From assembly GCF_013113715.1 (NCBI RefSeq), contig NZ_CP053344.1:1612001-1676000 (forward strand): a DNA stretch of 64,000 nucleotides. Direction: 5' to 3'. The notes under the pieces were generated by a model. That model was not told where the DNA came from. It ran no database searches and was given only the letters and a program-made list of their open reading frames with translations. The stretch comes from Herbiconiux sp. SALV-R1. GTDB lineage: Bacteria; Actinomycetota; Actinomycetes; Actinomycetales; Microbacteriaceae. Below, piece by piece: positions 32,549 to 41,500 of the stretch. A program made the position numbers and the translations under genes. Positions within the stretch are counted from its first letter, which is position 1, and each line of letters opens with the position of its first letter.

Positions 32549-33556
32549 TTACCTCGAGCCACGGGTTCCCGACCGTGACGGACTGCCGATGATCGCCGCG
32601 AGGGCCTCGTCGTGGTGGGGGTGGAGGAAGGTGTAGCCCGCGGACTGGAGGCGTTCGGGCACGACCCAGCGGCTCTTCAGCACCAGTTCGGTCTCGGTGC
32701 GGATGACCGCCGAGCCGAGCTCGAGCATCCAGCGCCAGGTGGGGAGGCCGAAGCGGGCGCCGACCGCTCGTCGCACCGAGGCCATGAAGGTGCGGTTGTC
32801 GGTGGGGTTCGGCGCGGCGGCGTTCACCGGGCCCTCGAGTTCGGGGTGATCGTCGAGGAAACGGATGATGCCGATCACGTCGTCGAGGTGGATCCAGCTG
32901 AAGCGCTGCCGACCGCCGCGCGAGCGCGGCCGGTAGCGGTGGTAGGTGCCGGCCGCGAGGCGCTCGCGCGTGGCCAGCCAGCGGCCGTCGAACTGGGGGC
33001 CGCCGAGGCCGAAGCGGGCGAGGGTGCGGATCGGCGCGAGCGCGCTGCCGTCGCCGAGCACGATCGCCATGCGCAACGCCACCCGCCGGGTGCCGGGGAG
33101 ACTGCCGCGGAAGAACTCCTCCTCCCAGCTGGTGGCCACGTTCACCGAGAAGCCCTCGCCGATCTCACCCTCCGACTCTGTCATCGGGCGGTCGTCGGCA
33201 TGGCGGTAGATGGTGGCGGTGGAGGCGTTCACCCAGAGGCGGGGCGGGTTCTCCGCCTGCGCCACCGCCTGGTGCAGGGCACGGGTGGTGTCGAGGCGCG
33301 AGCGGAAGATCTCGGCACGGTTCGCCGCGGAGTACCGGCAGTCGACGCTCTTGCCCGCCATATTGATGAGCAGGTCGGCACCGTCGACGAGGCCGGCGAA
33401 GGCCCGGGGATCGCCCCAGCGGGCGTCGGGACCGTCGCGGCCGAGGAGCGCGACCTCCGCTCCCTCGTCGCGGTAGGCGGCCGCGATGCGGGTGCCGATG
33501 AAGCCCGAGGCGCCGGCGAGCACGACGCGGCGGGGGCCAGGGCGGGGTGCGTTCAC
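32549..33556 (-). CDS. TIGR01777-type NAD-dependent epimerase/dehydratase family protein
   Basis: A 335-residue short-chain-dehydrogenase-like protein with a GASGFIG nucleotide-binding motif near 15-21, and NASTATIYRH in place of the usual catalytic segment. The C-terminal end (VLKSRWVVPERLQSAGYTFLHP) is the DUF1731 signature of the YfcH/TIGR01777 group, whose substrate is unknown. GTG 33556 overlaps the stop of the DUF4166 gene by 4 bases, so both are co-translated. Confidence 0.88.
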   Translation of the reverse strand: MNAPRPGPRRVVLAGASGFIGTRIAAAYRDEGAEVALLGRDGPDARWGDPRAFAGLVDGADLLINMAGKSVDCRYSAANRAEIFRSRLDTTRALHQAVAQAENPPRLWVNASTATIYRHADDRPMTESEGEIGEGFSVNVATSWEEEFFRGSLPGTRRVALRMAIVLGDGSALAPIRTLARFGLGGPQFDGRWLATRERLAAGTYHRYRPRSRGGRQRFSWIHLDDVIGIIRFLDDHPELEGPVNAAAPNPTDNRTFMASVRRAVGARFGLPTWRWMLELGSAVIRTETELVLKSRWVVPERLQSAGYTFLHPHHDEALAAIIGSPSRSGTRGSR

Positions 33557-34266
33557 GCGTGCGGTCCGTCGGTCAGGTTGCGAGCATCCGTTGCGTCTTC
33601 GGTGTTCTGCGCCGCTCTCGTCTCGGGTCGGAGCTCGTAGTGGAAGGTGCCGGTGTACTCGTAGAGGCGGCCGAGGACGGGGGCGTCGACCCGCACGGTC
33701 ACGCGCTGCGCCCCCTCGCCGCCGTCGGCGGTGTCGTCGTAGCGGTCGACCACGGTCACCTGGGGAGCGAGGAGGGCAGGCACCTTGAAGAAGTGCGAGC
33801 CGAGCCGCACCTCGAGCCTGGTGGACTGCAGATGCAGCTCCCCGCGCACCACCCTCGCCGAGAGGCGCACCCGCAGCAGACGGTCGGTGCCCAGGTGGTC
33901 GACCAGCCCGTCGGGGCCGGGGTTCTCGGCGGTGATGGCGTCGATCATGGTGGCGGGACCCGAGCCGAGGTGGAAGCGCCGCACGGCGAGAACGGCGGTG
34001 CGCCCGTCGCGGTCGACGAGCGGCGCGTTCACGACGGTGAAGGGCACATTCTTCTCCCAGACCGGGAAGACGATGTTCTGGGCCGCGAGCATCCTGAGGG
34101 CGGGGCGCAGCCAGCGACGCGGGCTGCCCACCACCTCGAACACGCCGTTGCCGTAGCCGCGCTGCCCCTCGGGAACGGCGGACACGTACCGTCGCAGCAC
34201 GGGGTGCAGGTCGTCGAGCGCCGATCCGACGGTGAGCTCGTACGGTGATCGAGGTGCGGGAGCCAT
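33553..34266 (-). CDS. DUF4166 domain protein
   Basis: A 237-residue protein of unknown function. The start region DLHPVLRRYVSAVPEGQRGYGNGVFEV and the later FHLGSGPATMIDAI match the DUF4166 pattern as I know it; the domain is often found fused to or beside the TIGR01777 epimerases, exactly as here. It begins at ATG 34266, six bases after a TAGCGT hexamer, and overlaps the epimerase start by 4 bases. No signal peptide or membrane helix was seen. Confidence 0.8.
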   Translation of the reverse strand: MAPAPRSPYELTVGSALDDLHPVLRRYVSAVPEGQRGYGNGVFEVVGSPRRWLRPALRMLAAQNIVFPVWEKNVPFTVVNAPLVDRDGRTAVLAVRRFHLGSGPATMIDAITAENPGPDGLVDHLGTDRLLRVRLSARVVRGELHLQSTRLEVRLGSHFFKVPALLAPQVTVVDRYDDTADGGEGAQRVTVRVDAPVLGRLYEYTGTFHYELRPETRAAQNTEDATDARNLTDGPHA

Positions 34267-34272
34267 GAGTCG

Positions 34273-34278
34273 ACGCTA
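34273..34278 (-). promoter_or_regulatory. Candidate -10 of the DUF4166-epimerase operon
   Basis: TAGCGT on the minus strand, exactly 6 bases before the ATG at 34266, with no ribosome-binding site between. This is consistent with a leaderless start. No -35 was recognised. Confidence 0.4.
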
Positions 34279-34324
34279 GCGGAGGCGGGTGGGGAGCGGG
34301 ATCGGACGCCGGGATGTGGGTGAG

Positions 34325-36001
34325 TCAGGCCAGGAGGGTGGAGCGGAGGGTGTCGAGGCCGACGCCACCGAGGTCGAGGGCGCGGCGGTGGAACTCCTTC
34401 GAGGAGAAGGCCTCCTTGTCGCGGGCGCGGGTCTCGTCGCGGATCTGCTCCCAGATGCGCTGGCCGACCTTGTAGCTGGGGGCCTGACCGGGCCAGCCGA
34501 GGTAGCGGTTCACCTCGAAACGGATGAAGGCGTCGTCCATATTCACGTTCTGGCGCATGAAGGCGAGAGCGTACTCCGCATCCCACACCCCGGAGCCGTC
34601 GAGGCGCGGCTTGCCGAGGTGCACGCCGATGTCGAGCACCACGCGGGCAGCGCGCATGCGCTGGCCGTCGAGCATGCCGAGACGGTCGGCGGGGTCGTCG
34701 AGGTACCCGAGCTCCTCCATGAGGCGTTCGGCGTAGAGCGCCCAGCCCTCGGCGTGGCCGCTGGTGCCGGCGAGCTGGCGCCGCCAGGTGTTGAGCGTCG
34801 CCCGGTTGTAGACGGCCTGGCCGATCTGCAGGTGATGGCCGGGAACGCCCTCGTGGTAGACGGTGGTGAGCTCGCGCCAGGTGTCGAACTCGGTGACGCC
34901 CTCGGGAACCGACCACCACATGCGGCCGGGGCGCGAGAAGTCGTCGGTGGGGCCGGTGTAGTAGATGCCGCCCTCGGTGGTGGGGGCGATCATGCACTCG
35001 AGGGTGCGGATCTCGGCGGGGATGTCGAAGTGGGTGGCCCCGAGCTCGGCCACGGCGCGGTCGCTGGTCTCCTGCATCCAGGCCTTGAGGGCCGCGGTGC
35101 CGTGGAGCTTGCGGCTCTGGTCGCCGTCGAGGTGGGCGATGGCCTCGGCCACGGAGGCGCCGGGGAGGATCTCCTCGGCGATCGCCTCCTGCTCGCGCAC
35201 CATGCGGCCGAGCTCCTCGATGCCCCACTCGTAGGTCTCGTCGAGGTCGATGGTGGCGCCGAGGAAGCGCCGCGACTGCAGGGCGTAGAGCTCGCGGCCG
35301 ACGGCGTCGTCGAGGGTGGCGGCGGGCGCGAGCTCGTTCTCGAGGAACTGGGCGAGCTTGGAGTACGACTCCGAGGCGGTGCCCGCCGCGCGCTCGAGAT
35401 CGGCTCTGAGCGACGCGGGCAGCTCGCCCTCGGTGGGGGCGGCCCCGGCGACGAGGGTGCTGAAGAAGTTGTCGGGGCCGGAGTTCTTGCGCACCTGGGC
35501 GAGCACCTCGGCGACCTGGCGCCTGGCCGGGGTGACGCCCTTGCGCATGCCCTCCCGCAGCGTGACGATGTAGCCGTCGACCGCCTCCTCCACCGCGCCC
35601 AGCCGCCTGGCCACGACGGCCCAGTCGTCGACCGTGCCGGTGGGCATGAGGTCGAAGACCTCGCGGATGTGCTGGCTGGGCGAGTCGATGACGTTGAGGT
35701 CGCGCAGGTGAAGCCGGGCGTCGGAGCTCGCCATGGTGAGTCGCAGCTCAGCGGAGAGGTCGGTCTTGGTGACCTCGTCGACGGCGTCGACGGCCTCGGC
35801 CCGTGCCAGCTCGGCGAGGGTGGAGGAGACGGCGGCGACCTCCCGCTCGTGCCCCTCGGGCGAGAGGTCGCCGTAGCGGTCGTTCGCCTCGGTGCGCCCG
35901 ATGTAGGTGCCGATCACCGGCTGGAGGTCGACGAGGGTGTCGACCCAGCGCTCGGCGATGCGGTCGATCTCGGTCTGGGGGCGTTCGGCGGGGCTGCTCA
36001 T
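34325..36001 (-). CDS. DUF885 family protein (putative metallopeptidase)
   Basis: A 558-residue protein with the DUF885 hallmark HEGVPGHH at 383-390, a zinc-binding variant of the HExxH motif, preceded by ELTTVYHEG and followed by the conserved GHAEGWALYAERLMEELG. Family members are thought to be zinc carboxypeptidase-like enzymes; the substrate is unknown. There is no signal peptide, so it is probably cytoplasmic. I chose ATG 36001 (MSSPAERPQ), because the frame upstream to 36241 runs antisense over imuA and its LexA site. A TAGGGT 7 bases upstream may be a -10 or the ribosome-binding site. It is divergent from imuA by 121 bases. Confidence 0.85.
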   Translation of the reverse strand: MSSPAERPQTEIDRIAERWVDTLVDLQPVIGTYIGRTEANDRYGDLSPEGHEREVAAVSSTLAELARAEAVDAVDEVTKTDLSAELRLTMASSDARLHLRDLNVIDSPSQHIREVFDLMPTGTVDDWAVVARRLGAVEEAVDGYIVTLREGMRKGVTPARRQVAEVLAQVRKNSGPDNFFSTLVAGAAPTEGELPASLRADLERAAGTASESYSKLAQFLENELAPAATLDDAVGRELYALQSRRFLGATIDLDETYEWGIEELGRMVREQEAIAEEILPGASVAEAIAHLDGDQSRKLHGTAALKAWMQETSDRAVAELGATHFDIPAEIRTLECMIAPTTEGGIYYTGPTDDFSRPGRMWWSVPEGVTEFDTWRELTTVYHEGVPGHHLQIGQAVYNRATLNTWRRQLAGTSGHAEGWALYAERLMEELGYLDDPADRLGMLDGQRMRAARVVLDIGVHLGKPRLDGSGVWDAEYALAFMRQNVNMDDAFIRFEVNRYLGWPGQAPSYKVGQRIWEQIRDETRARDKEAFSSKEFHRRALDLGGVGLDTLRSTLLA

Positions 36002-36033
36002 GTGACCGACCCTACGACACCGCACCGACATCG

Positions 36034-36055
36034 TGTCAGTGGTCGATGGCAGCCT
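36034..36055 (+). promoter_or_regulatory. RecA-NDp/PafBC-like distal promoter of imuA
   Basis: TGTCAGTG (36034-36041, preceded by G) is followed by exactly 8 bases and CAGCCT (36050-36055). The -35-like block fits the R=A form of the RecA-NDp consensus; the -10 keeps only A2 and T6. It would give a leader of about 60 bases that includes the LexA site. Confidence 0.5.
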
Positions 36056-36087
36056 GTGGAGAGCTTTCCACAGGGCTTCGACCGCAA

Positions 36088-36116
36088 TTGACTTCCTCGA
36101 ACATATGTTCGAATAT
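36088..36116 (+). promoter_or_regulatory. imuA promoter with perfect LexA (SOS) box
   Basis: TCGAACATATGTTCGA at 36097-36112 is a perfect 16-bp palindrome matching the Gram-positive and actinobacterial LexA box. It sits between TTGACT (36088-36093) and GAATAT (36111-36116), which are spaced by exactly 17 bases, and overlaps the -10, so LexA would block polymerase directly. GAATAT ends 6 bases before the imuA ATG, predicting a leaderless mRNA. Confidence 0.93.
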
Positions 36117-36122
36117 GAGGGC

Positions 36123-36884
36123 ATGGCCGACGCAGCACTCGCTCTCTCCTCCCCCGCCACGGCGGGCGAGGAGATCGCTCGGCTGCAGTCGCGCATCCGG
36201 GATATGCAGAGCACCCGGCTCGACACCAGGGCCGTGCGCACGCACCCCGCCCTCGCCGGGCTCCTCCCGGGAGGGTCGCTCCGCGTCGGCGCCGCCTATT
36301 CCGTCGAGCAGTCGACGGCCCTCGTCATGGCGCTCATGGCGGGCCCCTCGGCCGACGGTCTGTGGTGCGGTGTGGTCGGTATGCCCGACTTCGGCATCGA
36401 GGCGGCCTCGCGCTTCGGCATCGACCTCGAGCGGCTCGCGCTCGTGCCCGATCCGGGAGAGGAGTGGCTGGCCGCCACGGCCGCGATGGCCGACGTGGTG
36501 GGGGTGGTGGTCACCCGGGTGCCGGGGCGGGTCTCCGACGCGACGGTGTCACGGCTCCAGGCGCGCATCAGGCAGCGCGAGTGCGTGCTCGTCGTGCTGG
36601 GCAGTTGGCCGCAGAGCGAGGCCGTGCTGCGGCTCAGCGAGAGCAGCTGGTCGGGCATCGGCGCGGGGCACGGCTATCTCGCCGCGCGCCAGGCGATGGT
36701 CACCGTCACCGCGCGCACGGGTCGGCCCCGGCGCGGCCGGTTGTGGCTCCCCGACGGCGAGGAGCTGTTCCGGTCGGTGCACGGCGTGCCCGGCGAGGTC
36801 GCGCCCGAACCGCGCGAGACCCGCCGTGCGGGAGACGAGCGCGCGCGGCGGTGGCCCCGCGCCGTGGAGGAGCTCGCGGGATGA
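36123..36884 (+). CDS. imuA: ImuA-like mutasome protein (RecA-like fold)
   Basis: First gene of the imuA-imuB-dnaE2 damage-tolerance cassette; in mycobacteria the equivalent ImuA' is needed for induced mutagenesis and interacts with ImuB. The 253-residue protein begins MADAALALSS. It has a weak RecA-like core, with ADGLWCGVVGMPDFGIEAASRFGIDLERL resembling the ImuA region, but no intact Walker A, as expected for the actinobacterial form. ATG 36123 is fixed by the -10 six bases upstream. It overlaps imuB by 4 bases (ATGA). Confidence 0.88.
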   Translation: MADAALALSSPATAGEEIARLQSRIRDMQSTRLDTRAVRTHPALAGLLPGGSLRVGAAYSVEQSTALVMALMAGPSADGLWCGVVGMPDFGIEAASRFGIDLERLALVPDPGEEWLAATAAMADVVGVVVTRVPGRVSDATVSRLQARIRQRECVLVVLGSWPQSEAVLRLSESSWSGIGAGHGYLAARQAMVTVTARTGRPRRGRLWLPDGEELFRSVHGVPGEVAPEPRETRRAGDERARRWPRAVEELAG

Positions 36885-38503
36885 ACGGGTTCAGAACGAT
36901 GGTGGTGTGGTGCCCCGACTGGCCCGTCGTGGCCACGGCCGCCGCACACGGTCTCCCGATCGACGAGCGCATCGCCGTCATCGACAAAGGGCTCGTCTAC
37001 GCCTGCTCAGAGTCGGCGAGGAGCGAGGGGGTGCGCCGGGGGCTGCGGCTGCGGGAGGCCCAGTCCCGGTGCACGGGGCTGCGCGACCTCCCGCTCGACC
37101 CGGTGCAGATCAACCGGGCGTTCGAGCCGTTCATCGCCGCGCTCGAAGACATGAGCCCTCAGGTGCAGGTGATGAGGGCGGGCAGCTGCGCCCTGAGGGC
37201 GCGCGGGCCGCGACGCTTCTACGGTGGCGAGCATCCTGCAGCACTGGCGTTCCTCGAACGCTTCGCCGAGCTGGGTGTCACCGACGCCCGGGTGGGCGTC
37301 GCCGACGGGCTGTTCGCCGCCGAGCAGGCGGCCCGCCTGCCCGGGGTCGACCTCATCCGCATCGTGCCCGAGGGCGCCTCGCCCCGCTTCCTCGCCGGGC
37401 TGCCGCTGCACGCCCTGCACGAAGAAGAGCTGCAGCTGCTGCTCTGGCGGCTCGGCATCCGCACCCTGGGCGACTTCGCCGCCCTCCCCGCCGACGACGT
37501 GCGGGCGCGCTTCGGCGAGCCGGGGGCGCGGGCCCACGCCAAGGCGGGGGGCGCCGATCCGCGTCTCGTGGTTCCGCGGGTGCCACCCGAGGTGAGGGAG
37601 AGCGTGAGCCTGTTCGAGCCGCCGCTCGAACGCATCGACCAGATCACCTTCAGCATCAGGGCGGAGGCCGATCGTTTCGTCGACGAGCTCGCCGCGGCAC
37701 GTCTGGTCTGCACCGAGCTGGTGGTGCAGCTCGAGACCGAACGTGGAGAGACCCGCGAGCGCAGTTGGCTGCACCCGCGCTGGTTCAGCGCCGCCGATGT
37801 CGTCGACCGCGTGCGGTGGCAGCTGCAGGGCGGCAGCACGATCGAGAGCGTGCTCTCGGCACCGGTGAACCGGGTGCGGCTGGTGGCCGAGACTGTCGAC
37901 GACAGCTCGGCCCATGAGACCGGTCTGTGGGGCTCCGGTTCGGAGGAGCGCATCCATCACGGGCTCTCCCGCGTGCAGAGCATCGTGGGGCACGAGGGGG
38001 TTCTCACGGCGACCATCGGCGATGGCCGTTCACCCCGGGAGCGGCAGAAACTGGTGCCCTGGGGAGACAGCCTCGCGCCGCGACGCTCGACGAGCGTCGC
38101 GAGCGGGAGCGCGCGTCGCTCCAGGAGTCGTGCGGGGAGCGGGTCGTCGACGGCGGAGCAGGGCGAGAAGCCCCCATGGCCGGGCAGTCTGCCTCCACCC
38201 CTTCCGACGACGGTGTTCGAGGTGCGGAGGCAGATCCTTCTGGTCACCCACGACGGCGCGGTGGTCGACATCGACGACAGCGGGGAGCTGCTCGGCGAGC
38301 CCGCGCGGTTCGCCGCATCGGTCTCCCACCGAGACCTGCGCCCCGTCGCGGCCTGGGCCGGGCCCTGGCCGATGGCCGAACGGTGGTGGGACGCCGCCTC
38401 CGCCCGCCGGGTCGACCGCATGCAGGTGGTCGACGCGGAGGGCACCGCGTGGCTGCTCGCGCTCGAGCACCACCTCTGGTGGGCGGAGGCGCGCTATGAC
38501 TGA
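36881..38503 (+). CDS. imuB: ImuB, catalytically inactive Y-family polymerase homologue
   Basis: Adaptor linking DnaE2 to the sliding clamp. The 540-residue protein has the Y-family fold but starts VVWCPDWPVVA where active enzymes have a DxD-type metal site, so catalysis is lost as in known ImuB. A proline/serine/arginine-rich linker near residues 400-440 precedes the C-terminal domain ending WWAEARYD; clamp-binding motifs are usually in this region, but I could not assign one confidently. It begins at an ATG overlapping the imuA stop and is followed after 56 bases by dnaE2. Confidence 0.92.
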   Translation: MNGFRTMVVWCPDWPVVATAAAHGLPIDERIAVIDKGLVYACSESARSEGVRRGLRLREAQSRCTGLRDLPLDPVQINRAFEPFIAALEDMSPQVQVMRAGSCALRARGPRRFYGGEHPAALAFLERFAELGVTDARVGVADGLFAAEQAARLPGVDLIRIVPEGASPRFLAGLPLHALHEEELQLLLWRLGIRTLGDFAALPADDVRARFGEPGARAHAKAGGADPRLVVPRVPPEVRESVSLFEPPLERIDQITFSIRAEADRFVDELAAARLVCTELVVQLETERGETRERSWLHPRWFSAADVVDRVRWQLQGGSTIESVLSAPVNRVRLVAETVDDSSAHETGLWGSGSEERIHHGLSRVQSIVGHEGVLTATIGDGRSPRERQKLVPWGDSLAPRRSTSVASGSARRSRSRAGSGSSTAEQGEKPPWPGSLPPPLPTTVFEVRRQILLVTHDGAVVDIDDSGELLGEPARFAASVSHRDLRPVAAWAGPWPMAERWWDAASARRVDRMQVVDAEGTAWLLALEHHLWWAEARYD

Positions 38504-38559
38504 CAGCATCCGTCTGACAGTCGGTCGCGCATCCTGCACCCCGCAGAGGAGGCGATGAG

Positions 38560-41500
38560 ATGGGCTTCGACAACCCCGCCATCTCATGGTCGGAGCTGGA
38601 GCGCACCCTCTCGGGCCGCACCAGGCCCGGGCCGCCCCCGGGCGACGGCGTCACCCAGTCGGCCAAGCGCGCCCCCTACGACCCCGCGCTGATCGACGCG
38701 ACGGGCCATGACGAGCCGGATGAGCCCGACACCCCCGTCGTGCCCTACGCAGAGCTGCACGCCCACTCGAACTTCAGCTTCCTCGACGGAGCGTCGTCGC
38801 CCGAGTCGCTCGTCGAGGAGGCGGCTCGGCTGCGGCTGAACGCCCTCGCCCTCACCGATCACGACGGCTTCTACGGCGTGGTGCGTTTCGCCGAGGCCGC
38901 GGAGAAGCACGGCGTGGCCACCATCTTCGGGGCCGAGCTCTCGCTCGACCTCAGCAAGCCGCAGAACGGCATCGCCGACCCGGAGGGCTCGCACCTCCTG
39001 CTCCTGGCCCGCGGCAAGGAGGGGTACCACCGCCTGGCCGGTGCCATCACCTCGGCGCAACTGGCCCCGGGCGCCGAGAAAGGCAAGCCGCTCTACGATC
39101 TCGACGAGCTGGCCGGCCATGCCCAGGGCGGCTGGACGGTGCTCACCGGCTGCCGCAAAGGGCTGGTGCGCCAAGCTCTCGAGCGGGAGGGCGAAGCGGC
39201 GGCGGGGCGCGAGGTCGACCGCCTGGTCGACCTGTTCGGGCGCGAGAACGTGCTGGTCGAGCTGATCGATCGGGGCGATCCGCTCGACAGCACGCGCAAC
39301 GACACGCTTGCCGCACTGGCCGCGGCACGCGGGCTGCCCGTGGTCGCCACCGGCAACGTGCACTACGCCAGCTCGGAGCAGCACCGGCTCTCGCAGGCAC
39401 TCGCCGCCGTGCGCGCCCGCCGCAGCCTCGACGAGCTCGACGGCTGGCTCCCCGCGGCTCCGACCGCCCGGTTGCGCTCGGGCGCCGAGATGGCTCGCCG
39501 CTTCGCCCGCTACCCGGGCGCCGTGGAGCACACCGTCGAGGTGGCTGCCGATCTCTCCTTCGAGCTGCGCATGGCGAAGCCCCGACTGCCCCGCCAGGAG
39601 GTGCCCGAGGGGCACACCCCGATGTCGTACCTGCGCATGCTCGTGCTCGACGCCGTGCCGCGCAAGTACCCGAACGCATCCCCCGACGACTGGAGCCGCA
39701 TCGAGAAGGAGCTCGCGGTCATCGAGGAGAAAGACTTCCCGGGGTACTTCCTCATCGTCTGGGACATCGTGCGCGAGGCCCGACGGCTCAAGATCCTCTG
39801 CCAGGGGCGCGGCTCGGCAGCCAACTCGGCGGTCTGCTACCTCCTCGACATCACCGCGGTCGACGCCATCGCGCGTGACCTCCCGTTCGAGCGCTTCCTG
39901 TCGAGCATGCGCGACGAAGAGCCCGACATCGACGTCGACTTCGACTCCGAACGGCGCGAGGAGGTCATCCAATACGTCTACACGAAGTACGGCCGCCGCA
40001 ACGCCGCGCAGGTGGCGAACGTCATCCAGTACCGCCCGAAGTTCGCCGTGCGCGACATGGCCAAGGCCCTCGGCCACAGTCCCGGGCAGCAAGACGCCTG
40101 GTCGAAGCAGATCGAGCGCTGGGGGCCGATGGTCGAGAGCGACGACCACGACATCCCCGCCCCGGTGATCGAGCTCGCCACCGAGCTGCTGAAGTTCCCG
40201 CGTCACCTCGGCATCCACTCCGGGGGCATGGTGCTCACCGACCGCCCGGTGGGCGAGGTCTGCCCCATCGAGAACGCGCGCATGGCCGACCGCACGGTGC
40301 TGCAGTGGGACAAAGACGACTGCGCCTGGATGGGCCTCGTGAAGTTCGACCTGCTGGGGCTCGGCATGCTCTCCGCCCTGCAGTACACGATCGACCTGGT
40401 GCAGGAGTCGACGGACCGCGAGTGGAACCTCGACTCCATCCCCAAGGAGGAGGAGGCCGTCTACGACATGCTGTGCCGTGCCGACTCGATCGGCGTGTTC
40501 CAGGTTGAGAGTCGGGCGCAGATGGGAACACTCCCCCGCCTCCAGCCCCGCACGTTCTACGACCTCGTGGTGGAGATCGCCCTCATCAGGCCGGGGCCCA
40601 TCCAGGGCGGGGCCGTGCATCCGTACATCAGACGCAAGCTCGGCTTCGAGAAGATCACCTACCTGCATCCGAAGCTCGAACCGGTGCTGGAGCGCACTCT
40701 CGGGGTGCCGCTGTTCCAGGAGCAGCTGATGCAGATGGCCATGGCCGTCGGCGACTGCTCGGCCGAAGACGCCGATCTGCTGCGCCGGGCGATGGGTTCC
40801 AAGCGGGGGCTCGAGAAGATCTCGAGCCTGCGCGAGAAGCTCTACGCGGGCATGGCCGGCAACGGCATCACCGGCGACGACGCCGACATCATCTACAAGA
40901 AGATCGAGGCCTTCGCGAACTTCGGCTTCGCCGAGAGCCACTCCACGAGCTTCGCCCTGCTGGTGTACGCGAGCTCCTGGTTCAAGCTGCACTACCCGGC
41001 TGCCTTCCTCGCTGCCCTGCTCCGCGCCCAGCCGATGGGCTTCTACTCTCCGCAGACACTGACGGCGGATGCGCGTCGGCACGGTGTGGAGGTGCGGCGC
41101 CCCGACATCCAGCGCTCGGGGGTGCTGGCCGGGCTCGAGCCGCTGCTGCTGGCCTCACCGCCCGGGAGCCTGGTGGAGGAGACCGGGCTCGACGGTTGCG
41201 TGCATCCGTCTCCCCCGGTGCCGCCCGACTTCGACCGGTCGGCGCCCGACCTCTCGGAGCTGCATCGCCGCGACGGCAAGCTCGCGGTGCGACTCGGGCT
41301 CGCCGAGGTGCACTCCATCGGCAAGGGGGTCGCCGAGCGCATCGTCGCCGAGCGCGCCGAGAACGGGCCCTATCTCAGCATGAGCGATCTGGTGCGCCGC
41401 GTGGGGCTCGACACCGGTCAGCTCGAGGCGCTCGCCACGGCCGGGGCCTTCGAGTCGCTCGGGCTCACGAAGCGCGAGGCGCTCTGGGAGGCCGGCAACG

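Noticed and set aside
36002-36241. N-terminal extension of the DUF885 protein
   Set aside because: It would run antisense through the imuA start and its LexA promoter, and the added residues are not family-like.
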